Positions 13,381 through 26,880 of a stretch of DNA of 64,000 nt are shown piece after piece (position 1 is the stretch's first letter; each line of letters starts with the position of its first letter). Made by a program: the position numbers and the translations under genes. Under the pieces are notes generated by a model. The model had not been told where the DNA came from. It worked only from the letters and a program-made list of their open reading frames with translations, and did not search any database. Source of the stretch: Vanilla planifolia (Eukaryota; Streptophyta; Magnoliopsida; Asparagales; Orchidaceae); contig JAIUJO010000142.1 in assembly GCA_023846275.1 (NCBI GenBank), forward strand, positions 787,409 through 851,408, read 5' to 3'.

Positions 13381-16300
13381 GATGACAAAGTGTGGGATGT
13401 ACACTTAAACATTGTTGTTTTTTTGGCAAGTGAGTTTTTACACAAACCTTAGTAGAATTCATCTTCAATGACCATTATCTTATTGTCTTAATTGGCTAAC
13501 ACCATTTGCAGGCTCTGGGTTAGTAAACAATTGGAAATTATAACCCAACATTCATTTCATCTCACATTACCTTTTATACTTACAAAAAACAGTCTACATA
13601 GAGCCTAGATTTCCTTGCTCGACAAATCAAAGTGGTTGAGCCTTCATACTTATTCAATATTAAAGAATAGGTTTCTTTGCTCAATGCATCAAATAATTTT
13701 CTTTAATTGATAATCCTCTAACTGTGGGTCCAGCTATCTTGAGGGAAACTTTTATGGGAAACGACTACTAGATGGTTTGATTGGTCTTTCTAATGTATTC
13801 TTAAAAGAGATGAATAATTTCCTTGTTATTATCACTACAGGACTCCACGAAAGTTTCTTCTAACTTTGCCTGACTTTAGCATAGTTAACCATCTTTCAAA
13901 TGCTAATCAACATGCTCTCACTCAAACCATTCATAATAACACTTCAATAGTCAGTGGCTGTTTCCTTGAATGAGGATCCTACAATCAGCTTTCTTGCACA
14001 TTTTAGGCTCGCTAATCTATGGATATTCAAGCTTTTTGGACACCTTGGTCCATATTTGAAGACATGTTAAATTGTGAGGACACTAGGCATCATTAATGGT
14101 CATGGTTCTACCATGGCGTGCCTCAACGGGGCAATCGTCATGATAGGCAAGATGATGATTTCGCCATAGGAAATACCTATATCAATAAACAATTAGAGTA
14201 ATTTGTTAGGAATCTTAATGATATTCAAGCCTAATCGAGTACCACTACTATGATCTTCTCTCAAATAGACTCAAACGACAGCAACTGGTCGGACAATTTA
14301 AATAATCACTAGTACAAAAAACTAAACAAAGAATTCAACTTGAAAACATTTGGTTATCTTTTCCTTAATCAACTAATGTAGTGAACGTAGCTTGGAAATG
14401 AACTATTAGAAAAAGCCTAATATATAGTTTTCCCACTAAATTTAGTACAGATTATTAGCTTTAAGGAAATGGGGGCAACAAACTTAATAATATCCTTTAA
14501 AAGCCATACAAATAGGAACAAGAATTGTAAGAGCTTCAACTCAAGGAATCGATAAAAATCTTAGCTGAGAGGTTATATAATATGTGAAGGTCACTTGAGG
14601 GAAAAATTATTATTTCTTCTGAATATAACTTAAAGAATGAAAAGATTATAAAACATAAATAAGTTGTATAGGAATGCTAAATTGTATGACACTACGGAGT
14701 TTGATTGTGACTACCTTGATCATAAAATTAGGTACGAATAGAAATACTTATAAAATATATGAAAGTTTTGATAAAAAATATTTAAAAAAATTAAAATTAA
14801 ATATTTAATTGAATAAAGCACACTAAGAAAAGTCAAACAATACTTTTCAACCTAGACATACCATATTTTAAATAATTTCAAATTTTTAAACAAAGTTGGA
14901 ATAAACAATAGAAAAATTATTACAGTAATATTAAACAAATATATATACTAAAGAGTATAAAAACACTACAAAATAAAACATTTACAAAAAAGGAATAATT
15001 ATTTAGACGAAGCTGGTCTAAATGAGATGGACAATGCATTTTTCATTTCAATCTAACCAATCTTTCCGTTACCCCAAACTGCAATATTAAATAAGTGCAC
15101 ATAATAGTAAATTACTATTTTAATACTAAAAAAATATAATAAGGAAAAAATAAGATAAATTAAATCAACTTAAAATATGCCAATAAAAGTACTATGAAGG
15201 CATTATGGGAGAAGAATTATGTTTTCATAGTACCGTAAACAAATCAACAAAAAATGTTGTAGAAATAACACTAATTATAGTTAGAAAATCTGTTCAAAGA
15301 TACCATGAAGATTGATTATGATATCCTTCGTTATGAAATTTGTAACGAATTGAAGTATCTCATAAATCATGAAAAATTTCAACAAAAGCTTTTGTAAAAA
15401 AATGTAAGATTGTATATTTAGTTGAATAGAGCTAATCAAAATGAGTCCAACAATGTTTCTTTAATCTCGATTAGACCTCATTCTTAATTACTACAAATTA
15501 TGGAAGACAATATGCATATGTAATTAAATAAATGTTCAATATAGAATGAGATAAAATAAAATAATATAATATAATTAAATATAGCACATGTAAAGTTCAT
15601 ACTAAATGAAATTTAGAGTTACACGATGGAACTATTTCAAAGAAAAAAATTGAAACAAATGAGTTAAATTACAAGATAAAGTTGCATTATGACATTTTAA
15701 ATAAATTGAGTGTAATATTTTTTATCATCAACTTAGCCATAAATGATAATATCTAACAAATATGTAAAATATTTTTAAGAAAAGGTAAAATGAATATTTT
15801 ATTTGATTGGGGAAGTCAAGATGAGTCCAACTATTTTTCTTCTGTCTTGATCAAAGGATAGGTTAAGTTTCAATAATTATTGGAATAAATCAACATAAAT
15901 AATGGTATATTATTATCTTAAAATTAAGAATGTAATATTTTTAAAGCTAAAAGTGTTATAAGATGAGATAATTTAGTCCAATAAATCAAAGCAATATAAG
16001 GCTCATGTCAGAGGAGACTTCATGTTAAAAAGTAATGTATTCAAAACAAAGCAACATATTTGTAAAAATGAGATAAAGTGGATGGGAAAGTTTTATTCTA
16101 GTATACTACATAGAAATAGCATAATGTTAATGGAAAACCTATATTCCAAGGTAATGTGTTGGCCAAGGGTAATACATATCAAAATATCTCGTGAAGAGTG
16201 CCTACGATTGCTAAAAATATTAAAATGAATATTTTGTTTGATAGGTATCATTGAGATGGATCCAATAATTTTTGCTTCGTCTCAATCAAATCACACCATG

Positions 16301-17831
16301 AGTTCTTGTAAATTACTAAAATTAACAAGAAAATTAATATCAAATTATTCTTTTAATATTAATTAAAAAATATTAAAATTCAAATTAGATGAAGACAAGT
16401 TATGTAATATAACCAAATCAAACACCTATAAATGTCACACAAGAGGAGATTCATAATTACAACGCACTAGACAAAATGAATTCAAAAAGTTTAAAGAAAA
16501 AAACAAGTGTCCTATAAAGTTGCCATCCAAGATGCTATTAAGATCAGGTTTAATATCATCAATGATGAAATCAAGTGCAAGTCAGAATACCTTATAAAGT
16601 ATGAAAAAATATAACAAAAAAATATATAAAACTATCAAATTGAATATTTAATCTTATAAAGCACATTAAGATAAGTACAACTAAATTCGTTTCAACTTGA
16701 TTAAAATTAGTTTTGATAAAATAAGAATTAAAAAAATAAATGTGCATTAGTAGTAATAAGTTATTATCTTAATAATAAGATAATATATATTAAAGCTAAA
16801 ATGAGTTGAATCAAAGTAAGACAGTATAAGTGATGAAAGTTATTGAAAGGTGACATGACTATAGATGTGGAGTTGGTAAATAATTTAACAAAATCAAAAA
16901 AAAAAGTTGAAATAGGATAAATGTTATATGAAAATTGTAGTGCAAGATTCTACAAAGATCAACTATTATATCATAGACCATCACATCTGCTATGAATAAT
17001 AATGACTTGTAAAGCATGTTAACAATTTTGAAAATAAAATTTCTAAAATATAAGAAATGAAATTTTAATTAAGTGGAACTCTTCAAGATGACAAATTACA
17101 AAGTAATTAAACATAAAGTGTAATTAATTATTGTTTTATTGTTATGTAAATATATGTTAAAGCTAAAGTAAGATAAATTAAAATAATTTTGTGGGTGATT
17201 TATAGTTCGTAGTAATATAAAAAAATCAAAATAAATAATTTATAGAATTGAGATGAATTTTGTGGGTGAACCTAATTCGAGGATGATTAAGTGGTCATGT
17301 GTAACACTACCAAACATAAAATTAGGACGAAAAACAATGCCTTGTAAAGTGTGCCAAATTCTAGAAAATAAAAGATTTAAAGATAAAAAGAGAATTCTTA
17401 ATTATATGGTGCCCATCTATTCAAGTCTAATGACTTTTGTTTTGTCCTTGTTAGGCCTCATATTTTATTATTAAGATATATAAAAGTAAATAAGGATAAA
17501 TAACAATAAACTATTATTTTATTATTATGTAACTAGAAAATAAATATAAAATTATCAAAACAAAAGCAATATAATATATGAAAATCAACACATTCTTGAG
17601 AAATGAAGTTTATCACAACGTTTCATTCAAATGTACACAAGAGAATGAGTGTAACACATGGTTGTTGAATGAGGTATGGCCTTTATTCGTTATTATTAAA
17701 ACTTACTTTTATAGAGCTCCTTTAGATGATTGTAGAAACCTTTATTCAGTTCAATTATTCCTTACATTAAGCTATAGCAACATCAAGGAGCAATTAAAAT
17801 TAAATAATAATGATAAAGTTATTTGAATGTT

Positions 17832-17880
17832 TAATATATATATACATATATATATATAATATATATATATTTATTTATAT
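17832..17880. repeat. TA-rich simple repeat in satellite
   Basis: An interrupted (TA)n stretch of about 49 bp. It falls where the satellite unit normally has a short ATATATATT run (complement of box 13), so it looks like an in-place expansion of that seed. Confidence 0.85.
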
Positions 17881-20800
17881 ACCCAAGCAATATGCTATAT
17901 TAAAAGGAAACTGACATTGAGGCCCTAAGAGGGATAACTAGATTATAAACATAGTATATGAAAATTTTTGTGAAAGCTTTAAAAAAGGATATAAATGTAT
18001 AGTAAAGTTACTCTCCAAGGCAGTTAAGATGTCAAGTGTAACATACTCAATTGCCAAATCATATATGAATTAATTAAGTTTGGTAAAAGTTACAAAACTT
18101 CTTAATAAAATATTTAAAAATATGAAATAAATATATCACTTTGTAAGGCTCATCATGATGAATACAATGATTTTCTTGGTTTCATGATCTAAAACCTAAT
18201 CTAGGAAACTTAACATTACAAAATTAGATTAGGTTAAATCATAATATATAATAGTTTTATTGTAAAAAATATATTTTAGAAGTGGAATTTGATATATTGA
18301 GGAAATATAATATATTGAAATCAAAGTAATGTAAATATCACAAGACAAAGCAGTTTTACTTACAATGTAATATAAAAAAAATCAAAGTGAAACATTTGGG
18401 GAAATGATATGGGCTATGTGTGAATGTTGCATTCCATGATACAATGGAGATTGGTATAATATTCTTGATCATTAATTTAGATATGAATAAAATGTCTCCT
18501 AATGCAATCAAAAACAATGTTAAAAATATTTGAAAGTATAAAAGTGAATAATTAATTACAGAGAGCTCATTAACATAACTCGAATATTGTTTGTCTTGTA
18601 TAGGTGAGACCTTGTTTGGAATTATGATGAATTACAAAGTTAAATAAATTATAAAAAATAATTATTATATTATTAAATAAATTTACCTATCAAAGTGCAA
18701 GTGAGATAGTTTAAATAAACATTATATAACCAAAGAAATTGTATTTGAAGGTCACATGGGAAGAGGATTATGGTTTCATTATAACATAAAAATAATCTAA
18801 GTGAAACATTCCTAGAAATGATATAAACTAAATAAAATGTTGCATTAGATTATAGAATAGAGATCAAGTGTAGCATCAATAATAATCAAACTTTGCACGA
18901 ATCAAAATGTTTCATAAAGCTTACAGAACCTTTTGAAAATAAAATATTAAAAATTATAAAAATGGTTATGTTTCATATGGATCATACCTCAATTGGAAAA
19001 AAAATATTATTTAAATAACATGTCAATATATTTTAAAATTGAAAATGAGATAAATTCAAGTAATCTAACATAAATATGTAAAAGGAAAAAAATTTATAAA
19101 ATATCGGGGAAACTTGCTTTCCCAGATGCCAAGTAGATTCCATGCAGCATACAAAATAATAAAATAAGTATCAATAAAAATTTCATGTAAAAAATGAAAA
19201 AATCCTAGAAAATAAGATATTTAAATATATAAAAAGGTTATTCATAGAACTTGTTGTTATGAGTTTGATAATGCTTGTTTCTTGTCCATTTAACCACATT
19301 ACAATTTTTATGAATTAACAACTAAAATAAGTATAAATAAAAATTAATAATTATTTAAAAAATAACAAAAAAATATATTAAATTTGAAATAAGATTTATA
19401 GAAATAATATAATTAACAAAATCAATGCAATGTAAAGGTCACATAAGAGGAGAATTATTAATTCGTTATAATATAAAAAATTAACAGAAAATGTTTAAGA
19501 AATATGATACTTTTTATGAGAAAGTTGCATTCAAAGATATAAAGGATGTCTGGTAGAACTTTCTCGATCAACAAATTAAGTATGATTTGAATTATTTCAT
19601 AAAGGATACCAAACTCTTACAAAATATTTTTTAAAAATATAAAAGAGGATATTTAATTAGATTGGGCTCATTTTGTTGAGTGCAAGACATCCAATCTGAT
19701 ATCATTAATCATTACTATGAATTGTGAAATATAATAATCATAAATATTAATAAGTTACAATTTTTAAATTTTATATTCATATATATTAAATCTGAAAATA
19801 GGTAAACTGAATCAATATAATGTAACTAAATCAAATTGATTTAAATGTCAAACGATAAGATATTTACACCATGATAGTAATATCACTAAATCGAAATGCA
19901 AAATTTAATGAAATAGGACAAAAAAGTATACGATTGTTGAATTCCAACATACTAAAAGATTGAGTTTAATATTTTTTATCGTCAAATGTTTCAGAAAAAA
20001 AAAACCTCGTAAGTCCTTTTAAAACACCTAAATATAAAACATTTAAAAATATTAAAATTAATGCTTACCTTAATGAAGCTTATTAACATATGTTCAACAA
20101 CATTTGTGTCATCTCAACTAGTCCTAAGTTTGAATTATTATGAACTTCTTAAAAGGATAAGATAAATAACAATAAAATATTTTTTAATATTATGCACATA
20201 AAAAATTAAACTTAAAATTAGATAAATTGAAGCAAGTACAACAACCAGTTTAAAGAATTATAAAGGCCATATAAGAGATGATTTAGAGTTACTAAAAAAA
20301 TTTTTAAATTGAAAAAAAGACTTAAAGGGATTAGTTAAATTGTCAATAGTGGTGGACTCTAAGGTACTAAGGTTATTGAGTGTAACATCCTGGATCATCA
20401 AATTAGGAGCAAATTAAATTGACTTGTAAAACTTGTGAAAATCTCAAAAAACAAATACTTAATTGGATAGATGAAGCAAAATTTGAAAAGCATAAATAAT
20501 AAATAAATTACTAATTTAAGATTATGTAGCTATATATCAAAATTTGGATGAGTTAAATTGAAGTAATATATTATAACAAAAAGAAATTATTGTAAAGATC
20601 ACAAAAGAAAAGATTAATTGTTTCATAGTAATATAACTAAATAAAAGAGAAACGATTGATTAAATGACAAACATTGTATTAGAAAGCCACATTTAACAAT
20701 AAGAAATAGATTGAGTAAAACATTCTCGACCACCATACTAGGCACACACATAGACGTAGCATTATTCATGCCAAACTACAAAAAAACTTTTTTTATCAAT

Positions 20801-22192
20801 AAGTATAATGGTTATTTTTTCTCTTCATTTGATTTCATTTAAAATTATTGAAAACTTTTCAAATTAAATAAGACTTAATAAAAACAAATTATTATATTAA
20901 GTTTAATTAAAAAATGTTAAAGCAAAAAATTAGAAAAATTAAAGCAATATAATATAACTAAATTAAAGTAATGTAATGGCCATATTTGAGGAGAATCAAT
21001 GTTTCAAAGAAATGTAACAAAATGAAAGAAAAGCAATAGAAGAAATTAGTTAAATGTTATATAATAAGTGCATTCCATGATACAAAGTAGAATGGCTATA
21101 ACATAGTAAATCATCAAATCATGTACAAGTCAAAATTTCTTTCAAAATGTGCCAAAAACATTAATAAGCAAAATATTTAAAAATATGAAAAGTAATTTTC
21201 AAATGGATGGAGTTCATTGAGGTAATTATTAAGAAAATGGTTTAATCATGATTATACTACATATAGAAAAATTATAAATTATTAATTAAGTAAGCACAAA
21301 ATATACTAAATTTTTTATATATATTAACAAAATATATTTTGAAAGTTTAAATGACACAAATATTAATGTAATAATATAAAAAAATTTAAGATATTTAAAA
21401 GTTGTATGAGAAAAGTTTTTTTGCTTCAAAGTAATATACACAAATCAAAGCAAAAACTTTTAAGAGATGAGATAAATTATACTAGAAATTTACATTCCCA
21501 AATAATAAGCATGTTTAATGAAACATTATTGACTATCAAACTAGGTTTTAACACAAGTATCACATAAAAAATGTCAAGTTATTAGAAATGAAATTTTCAA
21601 AAGTAAAATAATTAATGAGATAGAGCACCTTTAGATAAGTCCAACAATGTTTTTTTTCTTAACCAAACTACATATTAAATTATCCCACATCTTAAAAATT
21701 AATAAGAAGAAATAATTATGAATTATCATTTTAATATTAAGTAAGTATTAAATAAAGCTGGAATGGAAAGATATTTAGTTAACTAGAAGAATAACTAAAT
21801 CAATACAAAATATGTCATAAATGAGATAAATTAAGTACAACACTTACATTTTATATACTAAGGAGATCGAGTGTAGCATCTTGAATTATAAATTTGGGTA
21901 AATTTTTAAATGTCAAGTAAATCATATGAGGAAATAAGAAAACAATTTTTAAAATCATAGAAATGAATACTTCAGATGGTAGAAGTTGTTAACACATAGT
22001 ATATAATAAAAAAAATTAAGAAACTGTAATAAGTTAAAGTAAAGAAATCTAATATAGTGTAATAAAAGTAATTTTTTGTTTGCATGAGATGAGAATTAGA
22101 GATTTGTAGGAATATAATTAGAAATTAAAAGTAAAAATTTTGAAGAAAATAAGACAATGTACACAAAAAGTAGTATTTCAAGATACTACAGA

Positions 22193-22215
22193 GATCGAGT
22201 GTAACAATCTCGATC
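22193..22215. other. Perfect example of the monomer's inverted repeat
   Basis: GATCGAG at 22,193-22,199 and its exact complement CTCGATC at 22,209-22,215 are separated by 9 nt (TGTAACAAT). The same arrangement, exact or with one or two changes, is found at the equivalent position of many units. It could form a short hairpin or be a dyad site for a dimeric protein; neither is shown. Confidence 0.8.
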
Positions 22216-23879
22216 ATGAAACTATGTACAAATCACAATGTCTCGTGATGCAGGACAAAGCTCTACAAAATATATTTTAATAAGTAAATATTTTTAAAAG
22301 AAAAATATATCAAAAGAATGGATAAATTGTATGGAAAAGTTGCATTCTAAGATACCAAGGAGATCAAGTGAAGCATCTTTGTCATTAAGTCTAGTAAAAT
22401 TCAGATTACCTCATAAAAAATAAAAAGGTTTTCAAAAAATATTTGATAACATGAAAATTAATATTTCACTAGGTAGAGCCCATAGAGACAAGTCAAAAAG
22501 CAATAGTTTTCTTATTAAACCTTGTCATCAATTAAAACTAATTACAAAAGCAAAAAAAATTAAATAATAATAAAGTTATATTTTAATATTATGTAAATAA
22601 ATAATATAATCGTAATGAAATAAATTAAAGAAGGAGATTATAACAAAATTAATGTAATGTAATGATTAAAGAGGGAAGAACTTTTTCTTTGATAATATGA
22701 CAAAATCATAATAAAAGTTTCTAAAAATAAAATAAATTATATGAGGAACTAGTATTCCATGACATAAAAGAAAGTGTGTAACATTCTAAATGCACAAATT
22801 TGTCACCAACAAGAACGTCTTGTAAAGTAAGTAAAAACCTTAAAAAATAATATATTTAAAAATTTATAAAATAATGCAAAACGTTACAAGAACTAATATA
22901 AAGTATATGGAAAAGTTGCATTCCGAACACTATGGGCTTCAATTGTAACGTACTTTAACGCTATATTTCGTAAATTTTTAAATATGTTGTAAAACATTCC
23001 AAAATAAGAGAAACATCATTTTAAAATATAAAAAATAACACTCCATTTGAGATCATTGATACTAGCTTGAGGGAATCTATAATTTCTTTATGAAATCTTA
23101 TTTAGAATTACTACTATTAAAAAAATAAAAAAATTAAATTATTGTTGTAATAGTATGTAAATATATGATAAGTTGTAATGAGATAAATTAATGAAACGTA
23201 ATATAACAAAACAAAAGTGACATAATAGTGACATTTGAGGAGAATTAGAGTTGTATAAGAATATAAAAAATTCAATGTGAATAATTTGAATAATTGATAT
23301 AAATTATTTTAGTGACTATATTTATAGATTCTATAGTGATCGACACTATAATTCACAATCATTAAATTTAATAAAAATGTAAATTCGCTGTACATAAAGC
23401 GAAAATTATAGAAAAATAAATATTTTTTGTATAAGGCTCTCTGAAACTTGTATAATACTATTTGTTCTATATTGAATTGTCCTCGTTTTAATTAACTATG
23501 AATTAAAAAATTCATAAGCATAAATAATGGTAAATTATCATTTGAATAATAAGTAAAAATATAATAAAGAAAAAATGAAAACAACTTGAGGGAATTTCAC
23601 ATAAAAAATTAAAGCAATGCAAGAACACACTATAGAAGAATTACAATTTCGTAGAAGTATAATATCATAAAAGCAAAAAAATTAAAAATAAAATTTAAAT
23701 TATTCTTTAAATCTACAATCCAACTTAGTTAGGGGATCAAGTATAAGATCCTTGATTATCAAATATGATAGGGTAGAAAATATCTCATTAAGTATGCAAA
23801 CCTTCTATAATAAATTTTAAAAAATAAAATAAATTTATTTAATTGGATAAAAAAATAGTAATAAATTATTATTACACTA

Positions 23880-24069
23880 TTAAGAAAATACATATTAAAG
23901 CTAAAATATGAAACATATAATTCTTGCAATGTTCCTACATCAAAAAATTGAATAAAAAGAAAACAACCAAAATTCTTTCTTCAAATTTGGCAAACAATCA
24001 AGTAGTTCTTAATAGGGCTAGCCGAGGGATGTTTATTTAAGAAAATATATACTATAGAAAAAATGATAT
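23880..24069. other. Small ~127-bp insert flanked by ~30-bp similar segments
   Basis: TTAAGAAAATACATATTAAA (from 23,880) and TTAAGAAAATATATACTATA (from 24,037) are the same piece of the satellite unit, present twice. Between them lies 23,910-24,036, which does not match the monomer and contains the comparatively GC-rich GGGCTAGCCGAGGGATG. It may be a short foreign insertion with repeated flanks, or a slipped duplication of the array that trapped other DNA. No poly(A) tail or terminal inverted repeat is clear. Confidence 0.35.
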
Positions 24070-26188
24070 CAATTGAAGCATTCTAATATAACTAAACCAT
24101 ATAGATTTCAATGTTAAATGAAAGGAGATTTAGACATTCATTGAAATATAAGAAAATTAAACAAAATTAATAAAATGAGATAAAACACAGAAGAATGTTT
24201 TATTCAACTACACTAAAAAGATTGACTATAATATTACCGATTTTAAAACTATGTATGATTCAAAATATCCCATAAAATATTCAAAGTTATTGGAAACTAA
24301 AATATTTTAATATAATAAAAAATGAATATTTAATTAGATAGAGCATGTTAAGATAATGTTTATTTTGTCCTGATCAGACCTCATTTTTAGTTTCTAAGAA
24401 TTTTGAAATTAAGTGGGACTAAATAGTAGAAAACATTACATTACAGCTTAGTAAATAAATAATAAAACTAAAATGAGATAAATCATGAAAACATAATGTA
24501 CCCAAATAAAAACAATTTATCGGTCACACTAAACAAGATATAGATTTTCAATTTGATTTAATAAAATCAAGCCAAATCATTTTGAGAAATTATATAAAAA
24601 AGACTCATTCCTATAAACTTAAGGGACATAATTTAATATCTTAGATCATTAAATGAGATAAAAAAAAGATATCTTTTAACACCTATAAAATCATAGAAAA
24701 TAAAAATATTTATAAATATAAAATTAAACGTTTAATTATATAGAGCTCTATAAGACGAGTACAATGAGATTTGCCTCTCCTCGACTAGATACAATTTGAA
24801 ATTAGTGTGAGTAAATATAGAAAAACATTGAATAATTATCAAATATTTTTAAATATTAAGTATATCTATTAGAGATTAAAGAAGATAAATTGAAGAACAT
24901 AATATAACCAAATAAAATACATGTAATGGTCACACATTTTGACAGTTATAGTTACATAACAATAAATCCATATTAAGCATATATTTAAAGCTAAGACGAG
25001 ATAAGTTTACGAAATATATTATAACCAAATCAAAGAGAAGTATTTCAAAAATTGTGATAAATTTTACATGAAAATTAATGCCCTGAGTACAATAGAGATT
25101 AAGAGTAAAAACGTATATCATTAAATCTAGTAAAAATTGAAATGCCTTGGAAAACGTACTAAAACCCTTCAAAAATTTTTTTTTAAAATTTTAAAGTTAT
25201 TACTTCATTAGATTGAGCTCGTCAAGATATGTTGAATGATATTTGTTTAATCTTGATCTAACCTCATTTTTATTTTCAAGAATTCCCAAATTAAATATAA
25301 CAAAATAATAAAATATTATTATTTCAATATGTAATAAATGTTTATGAATGCTAAAATGAGATAAATTGAAGAAAGGTAGTATAAAGATCATAAAAGATGT
25401 GAGTTATATTTTTATAGGAAACTAACAAAATAAAACCAAACATTTTGAAGAAATAAGATCAATTATATAAAATATCTATATTCCAAGATATTTATAAAAT
25501 AATGTACGACATCTTACATTGTTCTATCTCATAAAAATAGAAATGTCACATAAAAAACTATAAACATTAGAAAATAATTTTTTTAAAAATATAAAGTGTG
25601 TTTTAGTTATATAGAGCTCATTAACATGATCGCAACAAAGTTAATTTCATCTTAATCTATCTTCCATTAAAAGTTTACTGAATTACCAAAACAAATATGC
25701 ATAAGTACTAAAAAATTATCTTTTAAAAATTAAGTAAATAAATGATAATAAAATAAGAGATAAATTCAACTAATATAAAAATATTCAAAGTAAATATTGG
25801 AAAATTCACATGATAAGTGAATTAATTCTTCAAAGTCATGCAACAAAATCAAAGAAAAAACAATAAAAAAATAAGATAAGTTTTACTAGAAAAGTAGAAT
25901 CGAAGATAAAAAAGAAAAATCTTAAAAAAAATGTTCTACAAAATAAAATATTTAAAATATAAATTAATTATGTAAGTCTAATGATATAATATGATATGAA
26001 TATAATCAATGAATTATAATATTAAATAACCATACTGAATAATAGAAAAAATTTAAGCAATATAATTTAAAGTTGAAATAAGATAAATTGAAGTAGTGTA
26101 ATTTATCCAAGTCAAAGTGATGTGATGGTCACATGTGGGGAGACATATGTTTACGTTGTTATATAACAAAATAAAAGGAAAAAAGTTT

Positions 26189-26300
26189 AAGAAGCATGAC
26201 AAATTTTATGGTAAAGATAAATTCCAAGATATTAAGGATAAGATAAAGTTTAAGAGAAAGTAATACTCCATGATACTAAAAAGTGTAAGTGTCACATTCT
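26189..26300. repeat. Local ~55-bp tandem duplication within a satellite unit
   Basis: The box written ATTCCAAGATATTAAGG near 26,221, preceded by AAATTTTATGGTAAAG, occurs again immediately as ATAAAGTTTAAGAGAAAG and ACTCCATGATACTAAAAAG (near 26,250-26,285). The unit therefore carries boxes 7 and 8 twice. The two copies are already diverged. Confidence 0.5.
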
Positions 26301-26574
26301 TGATATTGAGAGTTTATGTTAATTAAATTATCTCATCAAACATGTCAAGATATTAAAAAATTAAACACTTCAAAAAAAACAAAATGAATATTTAATTAGA
26401 TATACCTCCCAAAGAAGAGTCCAACATGTTTTGTTCGTCTCAATTGAGCCTCAATTTAGATTTACTATGAATTATAGAAATCGAAAAGCTTAAATAATAA
26501 ACAATTATCATTTGATCATATTCAATAAATAAAAGCAAAAGTTGAAGTGAGATAAATTGATGAAACAAATTCCC

Positions 26575-26880
26575 TCACTAAGGACGAATGTAACACAATG
26601 TTTGGCTCGGGATTAGGAAGTGCTAAAAAGGCTCTGAAATAGTGAAATCCATGCAAATGATATCCATCTCTAGCTACAGTGAAAGAGACAGTGTAGGAAT
26701 CCTATCTATGTGGTATGGACCTCGACAAGGATTTATCTTGCTCTATGGAATGGAGACGTACCACTTGTAAATGTGAGCCTGATTTGTCTAAAAGAGATAG
26801 TTGGTCTACTACATCTACTCCATGAGTAACTATCTTATAGGAAGAGTAGATAGAAAGTTAGCATTTGGTCCAATGACAAG
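26575..26880. mobile_element. ~0.3-kb unclassified insert, in phase with the satellite
   Basis: The left satellite runs to AGATAAATTGATGAAACAA (about 26,574). The right satellite resumes near 26,881 with AAAAAGTCATTGCAATG followed by AAGTCATATGAGAGAAG, which is almost exactly the next expected part of the unit. The material between is much less AT-rich, with segments such as GTTTGGCTCGGGATTAGG and GGTATGGACCTCGACAAGG, and has no open frame of note. Because phase is kept, it looks like a simple insertion with little or no loss. No terminal inverted repeats or A-tail were seen, so a SINE, a solo LTR or a filler fragment are all possible. Confidence 0.45.

Larger units (their letters stand above)
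11216..14574. mobile_element. Unclassified insert between satellite blocks A and B, probably retroelement-derived fossil
   Basis: Satellite boxes stop abruptly after a TTTGTTATAATATATTTC segment near 11,213. They resume, on the other strand, at about 14,575 with TATATAATATGTGAAGGTC. The sequence between has higher GC, none of the satellite boxes, and little open frame; the longest frame is 83 codons at 12,401-12,652 and has no motif I recognise. The part near 11,790-11,940 looks like the transcribed part of a plant LTR (see the separate entry). I found no second LTR copy or target-site duplication by eye. It appears broken in many places and old. The class is uncertain: a decayed LTR retrotransposon is the best guess. 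Confidence 0.4.
14575..26574 (-). repeat. Satellite block B, first segment, reverse orientation
   Basis: The same satellite as block A appears here as its complement (A-rich on the + strand). The complement of the AT box, read as a TTATTATTTTAATATTA-like segment, recurs near 15,115, 15,898, 16,335, 16,745, 17,125, 17,505, 18,235, 18,650, 19,345, 20,175, 20,500, 20,885, 21,270, 21,730, 22,570, 23,130, 23,530, 23,860, 24,420, 24,830, 25,310, 25,710, 26,010 and 26,490. Between these lie complements of the other boxes, such as GGTCACATGAGAGGAGAATT, then GAAAGTTGCATTCCAAGATA, then GATCGAGTGTAACATCCTC, then AATGTCTCATAAA, then AGAGCTCATCAAGATGAGTC. Several units are truncated; one near 14,920-15,110 is only about 190 bp. 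There is no gene here. Small open frames between 16,022 and 25,391 are composition artefacts. Confidence 0.9.

Noticed and set aside
14070-14210. Short open stretch near 14,105 (HGVPQRGNRHDRQDDDF) as a gag-like basic region
   Set aside because: Only about 40 codons, basic but without a zinc-knuckle pattern or any family signature; resemblance too weak to call.
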